From Azoarcus sp. (GTDB lineage: Bacteria; Pseudomonadota; Gammaproteobacteria; Burkholderiales; Rhodocyclaceae): a stretch of DNA of 10,385 bases. Both the position numbers and the translations under genes were made by a program. Location of the stretch: assembly GCA_031258035.1 (NCBI GenBank), contig JAIRNL010000251.1, positions 1 through 10,385 of the forward strand, written 5' to 3'. Shown in pieces: positions 7,668 to 10,385 of the stretch (positions are counted from its first letter, which is position 1; the number at the start of each line of letters is the position of its first letter). The notes beneath the pieces were generated by a model that did no database searches, had not been told where the DNA came from, and saw only the letters and a list, made by a program, of their open reading frames with translations.

Positions 7668-7694
7668 CGCATCCCCCGGGTGTCGCGCTTCGTA

Positions 7695-7711
7695 TTGCAT
7701 CATTCATGCCA
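7695..7711 (-). promoter_or_regulatory. Sigma54 (RpoN) promoter of the flgB-flgJ operon
   Basis: Read on the minus strand the site is TGGCATGAATGATGCAA. This matches the sigma54 consensus TGGCACG-N4-TTGCA with the invariant GG-N10-GC spacing (GG at 7710-7709, GC at 7698-7697). The predicted start is near 7685, giving a leader of about 18 nt before the flgB ATG. A sigma54 hook-basal-body operon fits the known class II/III flagellar hierarchy of polar-flagellated beta- and gammaproteobacteria, and implies an NtrC-type activator (FlrC/FleR-like) encoded elsewhere. Confidence 0.75.
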
Positions 7712-7874
7712 GCAGCACGAAACGCCATTGACCATCGTGATGACGATCCTAATCCCGCCCTTCTTCCCGCCTTGCGCGGATAAGGATGGAAAACGCCCAT
7801 CAATTCAGAACGGGAAACCCGTACCAGCGGCAGAATTTTCCGTAAACATTTGCCGTCGCCGCCGATTGCCGCAG

Positions 7875-7898
7875 AGGAAAAGATCAAAGGAAAAGATC
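7875..7898 (+). repeat. Tandem 11-bp direct repeat, candidate activator site
   Basis: AGGAAAAGATC occurs twice without mismatch, at 7875-7885 and 7888-7898, a 13-bp period. It is about 180-200 bp upstream of the flgB sigma54 promoter, a usual distance for sigma54 enhancer sites, and about 40-60 bp from the candidate flgA promoter. The repeat is seen directly. A role as an enhancer for a FlrC/FleQ-like activator is inference. Confidence 0.5.
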
Positions 7899-7934
7899 GC
7901 GGCTCATTCTGGAAATGGAAGCGTGATTTTTTAA

Positions 7935-7950
7935 CGGTTTTCCGGAAGCA
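7935..7950 (+). promoter_or_regulatory. Weak sigma54-like site upstream of flgA
   Basis: The sequence CGGTTTTCCGGAAGCA keeps the GG-N10-GC spacing (GG 7936-7937, GC 7948-7949), but its -24 element departs strongly from TGGCACG. It overlaps a TTCCGGAA palindrome. If used, transcription would begin near 7961, leaving a leader of roughly 95 nt before flgA. This is the only promoter-like candidate I find for flgA, and it could be chance. Confidence 0.25.
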
Positions 7951-8055
7951 TTTTTCGTAATACCCCTCGAATACCGCCCTCATTTCCCCCGAAATCATGG
8001 AATATTCCTCCCGCGCCCGCTTGCCCGCCATCCCCGCTCGTGCTGCAATCTCCCC

Positions 8056-8763
8056 ATGTCCAGCCAGCCAGTCCCCCTGCCCTGCCGCCGCCTCATCGCC
8101 CTCGCCCTGCTTGTCGCCGCGGCGGGAGCTGCCGCGCAACAGCCGCCCGCCCCCGTCGAAGCCGCCGCCCGGCAATTCGTCGCAGCGCGGACGCAAGGAC
8201 TTGCCGGGGAAACCAGCATCGAAATCGGCCCACTCGACCCCGACAACCGCTTGCCGCCCTGCGCCGCCGCGCCAGTCGCCTTCCTGCCCGCGTCCACGCG
8301 CGCCTGGGGCGTTTTCAGCGTCGGCATACGCTGCGAGGCGCCCGCGCCCTGGACGGTTTACCTCCAGGCGCGGGTGAAAGTCGTCGCCGACTACCTCGTT
8401 GCCGCCCGTCCCCTGCGCGCCGGCCAGATCATCGGCCCCGCCGACCTTGGCGCGCGGCGCGGCGACCTTGCCGCCCTGCCCGACGACCTCCTCACCGAAA
8501 CCAGCCAGGCGGTGGGCCGCCACGCCCGACACGCCCTCGCCAAGGACAGCCCCCTGCAAGCCCGCATGCTGCGCACCCCCGCCGCCGTGCGGCAAGGCGG
8601 CGAAGTCACCGTCGTCAGCCGGGGCGCCGGCTTCCAGGTCTCGAACGCCGGGCGCGCCCTCAACACCGCCGCGCCCGGCGAAGCGGTAAAAGTGCGCCTG
8701 CCGGACAACCGGGTCGTCACCGGCACGGCGCGCGCCGACGGCACGGTGGAACTCTCCCCCTGA
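8056..8763 (+). CDS. flgA: FlgA, periplasmic chaperone for P-ring assembly
   Basis: This 235-residue protein is somewhat longer than Salmonella FlgA (219). Residues 1-27 form a Sec signal peptide (basic CRR at 10-12, hydrophobic LIALALLVAAAGAAA, cleavage likely before QQPPAP). Cys69 (LPPCAA) and Cys93 (IRCEAP) occupy the places of the paired cysteines of FlgA. Residues ~112-175 are the SAF-like domain (YLVAARPLRAGQIIGPADLG). The C-terminus has EVTVVSRGAGFQVSNAGRAL and PGEAVKVRLPDNRVVTGTA, both hallmark FlgA/SAF blocks. It binds FlgI in the periplasm and helps P-ring polymerisation. It is transcribed divergently from the operon that contains flgI. The ATG at 8056 gives the signal peptide directly. 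No Shine-Dalgarno is visible before it and no in-frame upstream start exists close by. Confidence 0.95.
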   Translation: MSSQPVPLPCRRLIALALLVAAAGAAAQQPPAPVEAAARQFVAARTQGLAGETSIEIGPLDPDNRLPPCAAAPVAFLPASTRAWGVFSVGIRCEAPAPWTVYLQARVKVVADYLVAARPLRAGQIIGPADLGARRGDLAALPDDLLTETSQAVGRHARHALAKDSPLQARMLRTPAAVRQGGEVTVVSRGAGFQVSNAGRALNTAAPGEAVKVRLPDNRVVTGTARADGTVELSP

Positions 8764-8824
8764 GGCGGACGGCGCGCGGCGCATTGCGCGGTGGGCATAT
8801 CGGCGCTATTTTTCGTTCACGCGC

Positions 8825-8851
8825 TAAAGTTCCATGACCTCATGCCGTAGG
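8825..8851 (+). promoter_or_regulatory. Sigma28 (FliA) promoter of flgM
   Basis: TAAAGTTC, 11 nt, then GCCGTAGG. The enterobacterial sigma28 consensus is TAAAGTTT-N11-GCCGATAA, so the -35 box matches in 7 of 8 positions, the spacing is exact and the -10 box keeps GCCG. Predicted transcription starts near 8858, about 40 nt before the flgM ATG. It gives the known feedback in which sigma28 drives its own inhibitor. Confidence 0.75.
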
Positions 8852-8896
8852 ATGGAACAAACACACCCTCTTCCCTCTCTTTCCGGAGTCCCCATC

Positions 8897-9196
8897 ATGA
8901 AAATCGAGAGCCTGGGCAAACCGGTCGCCCCGACCCATGTCACCGAGGCGCACCCCCGCCCCAGCGCGACACCCAAGGCGAACACCGGGGAACTCGTGCA
9001 ACTGTCGCCACTGGCTTCGACCTTGCAAAAGGCCGAAACCGCCCTGGCCCAAACGCCGGCAGTCGATGGCAAACGCATCGAAGAAATAAAACAGGCCATC
9101 CGCGACGGCAACTTCCGGATAGACGCAAACCGTATCGCCGACGGTCTCATCGCCGACGTGCGGCAAATGCTCGAATCACAAGCCGGACGCGCATAG
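8897..9196 (+). CDS. flgM: FlgM, anti-sigma28 factor
   Basis: This 99-residue protein (family about 97) starts MKIESLGKPVAP, where FlgM proteins usually begin with a short M-x-I block. The N-terminal half (1-35) is Pro/Thr/Ala-rich and looks disordered, as known for FlgM. Residues 34-45 (VQLSPLASTLQK) and 55-92 (AVDGKRIEEIKQAIRDGNFR, then IDANRIADGLIADVRQML) form the conserved C-terminal part that binds sigma28. FlgM holds sigma28 inactive until it is secreted through the completed hook-basal body. The ATG at 8897 was chosen because CGGAG lies 8 nt before it and the upstream in-frame ATG at 8834 falls inside the sigma28 promoter. An intrinsic terminator follows 18 nt after the stop. Confidence 0.96.
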   Translation: MKIESLGKPVAPTHVTEAHPRPSATPKANTGELVQLSPLASTLQKAETALAQTPAVDGKRIEEIKQAIRDGNFRIDANRIADGLIADVRQMLESQAGRA

Positions 9197-9214
9197 AGAG
9201 GCGCGTGCGGTGCC

Positions 9215-9256
9215 GGCGGGAATTGCGAGGCAATGGCGCAATTCCCGCCATCTTTT
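9215..9256 (+). terminator. Intrinsic terminator after flgM
   Basis: A perfect 13-bp stem (GGCGGGAATTGCG at 9215-9227, complement at 9237-9249) with a 9-nt loop is followed by ATCTTTT. Orientation is plus only, since the other side lacks a T-run. The T-run is short, so some read-through into flgN is possible. Confidence 0.7.
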
Positions 9257-9279
9257 CGTCCGTGCGCGCCCCAGGGCCA

Positions 9280-9295
9280 TGGCACGAAGAATGCT
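9280..9295 (+). promoter_or_regulatory. Sigma54 promoter of flgN
   Basis: TGGCACGAAGAATGCT has an exact -24 element (TGGCACG), the invariant GG-N10-GC spacing (GG 9281-9282, GC 9293-9294) and a -12 element ATGCT close to TTGCT. Predicted start near 9306, a leader of about 32 nt before flgN. It lies between the flgM terminator and flgN, so flgN appears to be an independent sigma54 unit. Confidence 0.75.
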
Positions 9296-9337
9296 TGAAA
9301 AGCCCTGTGTCTTTCCTGCACTTCTTCCCATACCGCC

Positions 9338-9817
9338 ATGCAAACCCCTGCCCCCATCGAACTCCAGCGCCTCGCCTTCCTGATCGAAGCCGAATCAAGC
9401 CAACTCAGGGACTTCCTCGCCCTTCTCGAACGTGAAGAATCCTTGCTCGTCTCCGGCGACATCGACGGGCTGCCCGCCCTCACCGCCGAAAAGAACGAAC
9501 GCTACCGTCAGTTGCAGCGCCTGCACGACGACCGCGCCCGCCTTCTGGGCCGCGGCGGCCTCGCCAATGACGCCGCCGCGCTCCGCAAACTCTGCGCCCG
9601 CGCGCCAAAAATCCTCGCGCGCTGGGACGAATCGCTCGCGCTCGCAGCCAGGGCGCGCGAGCGCAACGCCATCAACGGCCGGCTGATCGCCGAACGCATG
9701 CAACACAACCAAGGCGCCCTCTCCGTACTGCTGTCCGCCGCCAACCACCCGCAGCTCTACGACGCCGGCGGGCACTCGCGGCCGACGGGAAGCGGGCGCA
9801 GCCTCGGAAGCGCCTGA
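9338..9817 (+). CDS. flgN: FlgN, export chaperone for FlgK and FlgL
   Basis: This 159-residue, mostly helical protein is slightly longer than Salmonella FlgN (140). Residues ~8-70 form a long helical stretch (LIEAESSQLRDFLALLEREE, then LTAEKNERYRQLQRLHDDRA), with the E-x-x-L-L-x-x-G-D block common in FlgN. Residues 109-132 read RNAINGRLIAERMQHNQGAL, matching the conserved N-x-x-N-G-x-L-I element, followed by a LYDAGG segment near 140 that resembles the family LYGPDG. The last ~15 residues are Gly/Ser-rich. FlgN stays in the cytoplasm and delivers the hook-filament junction proteins FlgK and FlgL to the export gate. No Shine-Dalgarno is visible before the ATG. It has its own sigma54 promoter. 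flgK and flgL are outside this window. Confidence 0.92.
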   Translation: MQTPAPIELQRLAFLIEAESSQLRDFLALLEREESLLVSGDIDGLPALTAEKNERYRQLQRLHDDRARLLGRGGLANDAAALRKLCARAPKILARWDESLALAARARERNAINGRLIAERMQHNQGALSVLLSAANHPQLYDAGGHSRPTGSGRSLGSA

Positions 9818-9862
9818 AGCGGCCCGCCACGCGCGCGCCGTCCGTCCGACCGGCCGGCGTTC

Positions 9863-10055
9863 AGAGTGTGTTTTCAAATACCCATAATTGGCGATCAGGC
9901 TGCCGCGCGGGACGCTCGCAGGGGCAGCCCCCTGGCCTGCCCCTGCCTGGGAACAACGGGACATCACCCTGTGCATCACCGCCCCATCCACCCCAGGGAG
10001 CCACCCCGACATCACAATGACTTCCCTATTTTCATCAATTTTGAAAACACCCTCT
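9863..10055. repeat. 193-bp segment bounded by 16-bp inverted repeats (possible MITE or IS remnant)
   Basis: The left end reads AGAGTGTGTTTTCAAA (9863-9878). The reverse complement of the right end (10040-10055) reads AGAGGGTGTTTTCAAA, which matches in 15 of 16 positions. The interior has no coding potential but contains a 10-bp-stem hairpin (9918-9946). I see no clear target-site duplication. This layout fits a small non-autonomous element or the joined ends of a decayed insertion sequence, but the pair could also be a regulatory inverted repeat. I do not recognise the family. Confidence 0.35.
9918..9946. repeat. Perfect 10-bp hairpin inside the inverted-repeat segment
   Basis: GCAGGGGCAG (9918-9927) pairs without mismatch with CTGCCCCTGC (9937-9946) across a 9-nt loop. 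No T-run follows on either strand, so it is not a classic intrinsic terminator. It could slow RNA polymerase after flgN, or be the internal stem of a mobile element. Confidence 0.5.
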
Positions 10056-10172
10056 CGGTCTTCTATTTCCAGCCGTATTTTGATCAATGAGTCCCTCAGT
10101 TGTGTTGCGGGCGCGAAAACCCGCCTGACCTGCCTGACGTTACGGACGGGCGCTTCCCCGAAGCAGCGCATG

Positions 10173-10197
10173 CCCGGAATAAATCCGGGATTTTATT
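10173..10197 (+). terminator. Terminator-like stem upstream of hcp
   Basis: CCCGGA (10173-10178) pairs with TCCGGG (10184-10189) across ATAAA and is followed by ATTTTATT. The 6-bp stem is short but GC-rich and the tail is T-rich. On the plus strand it could end any transcript coming from flgN before hcp begins. Confidence 0.45.
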
Positions 10198-10226
10198 GCC
10201 CATACCCTGCGTGTATAGGCTACAAT
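10196..10226 (+). promoter_or_regulatory. Candidate housekeeping promoter of hcp
   Basis: A TACAAT box (10221-10226) lies 57 nt before the hcp ATG. The best -35 is TTGCCC (10196-10201) with a 19-nt spacer, longer than the ideal 17. The placement just after the terminator-like stem and ahead of a strong ribosome site supports it. The long spacer argues for caution. Confidence 0.35.
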
Positions 10227-10283
10227 CCGTCCGCCTTACCCCTTGCACATACCTTTTCACCCGATCAGTAAAGGAAGCATTGC

Positions 10284-10385
10284 ATGTCACACGAAATTTT
10301 CATCAAGATCGAAGGCATCGACGGAGAATCCAAGCAGGCCGCCCACAAGGGCTGGATCGACGTCATCAACTTCGGTTACAGCGTC
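10284..10385 (+). CDS. hcp: Hcp-family type VI secretion tube protein, N-terminal part (cut by window edge)
   Basis: The 34 residues visible begin MSHEIFIKIEGIDGESKQAA and continue HKGWIDVINFGYSV. This is the Hcp1/DUF796 opening (IF-x-K-I-x-G-I-x-GES, then H-K-x-x-I-D-V). Hcp forms hexameric rings that stack into the inner tube of the type VI secretion system and is itself secreted; a full protein is about 160-170 residues, so roughly four fifths are outside the window. The start is secure: AGGAAG lies 6 nt before the ATG. The gene points away from the flagellar genes and has no other type VI gene next to it within the window. Whether it belongs to a full T6SS cluster to the right or is an orphan hcp cannot be seen. 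Confidence 0.88.
   Translation, partial: MSHEIFIKIEGIDGESKQAAHKGWIDVINFGYSV

Larger units (their letters stand above)
7668..8055. other. Divergent flgB/flgA control region (388 nt, no gene)
   Basis: This stretch holds no supported gene. From left to right it carries the sigma54 promoter of flgB (7695-7711), an ATCGT/ACGAT mini-hairpin near 7734-7747, a 5-bp hairpin ACGGG-AAA-CCCGT (7810-7822), the tandem 11-bp repeat at 7875-7898, and a T-rich patch with a TTCCGGAA palindrome overlapping a weak sigma54-like site (7935-7950). The middle part is visibly more AT-rich than the genes on either side, as expected for a regulatory region. Confidence 0.6.
9818..10283. other. Gene-free stretch between flgN and hcp (466 nt)
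   Basis: I find no supported gene here. It starts with a very GC-rich tail after flgN. A 193-bp segment bounded by 16-bp inverted repeats follows (9863-10055). Smaller features are a TTGATCAA palindrome at 10080-10087, a GCGGG/CCCGC hairpin near 10107-10124, a terminator-like stem at 10173-10197, and a possible hcp promoter. The AT content rises from about 10020 onward, unlike the flagellar genes. Confidence 0.5.

Noticed and set aside
7668..7703. Longer FlgB with 12 extra N-terminal residues from the ATG at 7703
   Set aside because: The start codon falls within the sigma54 promoter, upstream of the predicted transcription start, and FlgB proteins begin at about the MKNLLERDL position.
7645..8784. 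Long open frame on the minus strand (379 codons) across the flgA region
   Set aside because: It lies opposite flgA and across the divergent promoter region, has Gly/Arg/Ala-rich composition typical of antisense frames in GC-rich DNA, and shows no recognisable family.
8792..8807. GG-N10-GC match (TGGGCATATCGGCGCT) upstream of flgM as a second sigma54 promoter
   Set aside because: Both elements fit the consensus poorly and the adjacent sigma28 site is far better in sequence and position.
9395..10171. Minus-strand open frame (258 codons) opposite flgN and the following gap
   Set aside because: Most of it is antisense to flgN, the start has no ribosome site, and no family is recognised.
10180..10205. 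Sigma28-like site (TAAA-N14-GCCCATAC) in front of hcp, which would couple hcp to flagellar control
   Set aside because: The spacing is one base short, the TAAA lies in the loop of the terminator-like stem, and the match is near chance level.

Overview
The window is a GC-rich proteobacterial chromosome segment dominated by the flagellar basal body, hook and rod locus. The gene set resembles that of betaproteobacteria: a dual-domain FlgJ with a muramidase half, flgBCDEFGHIJ as one uninterrupted run, a divergent flgA-flgM-flgN block, and readable sigma54 and sigma28 promoter sequences. A Rhodocyclales-type betaproteobacterium is my best guess, but this is inference from gene content and composition, not an identification.

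Layout from left to right. (1) Positions 1-221, minus strand: the N-terminal 73 residues of an Rpn-family PD-(D/E)XK nuclease (transposase_31-like), cut by the window edge, with a TATAAT box upstream. (2) Positions 390-7667, minus strand: nine genes in the transcription order flgB, flgC, flgD, flgE, flgF, flgG, flgH, flgI, flgJ. All are intact, of normal family length and separated by 8-55 nt, so they form an evident operon. It makes the rod (FlgB, C, F, G), the rod cap/muramidase (FlgJ), the hook and hook cap (FlgE, D), and the L and P rings (FlgH, I). flgK and flgL do not follow flgJ. (3) Positions 7668-8055: a 388-nt divergent control region with a good sigma54 promoter in front of flgB, a weak sigma54-like site in front of flgA, and a tandem 11-bp repeat between them that could be an activator site. 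(4) Positions 8056-9817, plus strand: flgA (P-ring chaperone), flgM (anti-sigma28) and flgN (FlgK/FlgL export chaperone). flgM has a sigma28 promoter with exact spacing. A strong intrinsic terminator follows it, and flgN then has its own near-consensus sigma54 promoter. (5) Positions 9818-10283: a gene-free stretch holding a 193-bp segment bounded by 16-bp inverted repeats, several hairpins, a terminator-like stem and a candidate housekeeping promoter. (6) Positions 10284-10385, plus strand: the first 34 codons of an hcp gene (type VI secretion tube protein), cut by the right edge.

The flagellar genes act as a staged system. The sigma54-driven flgB operon builds the hook-basal body. FlgA and the Sec-exported FlgH/FlgI build the rings. 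FlgM holds sigma28 until hook completion and is itself made from a sigma28 promoter as feedback. FlgN chaperones the hook-junction proteins. I see no wholly new system. The most interesting signals are the promoter architecture, especially the separate control of flgM and flgN, and the inverted-repeat segment next to hcp.
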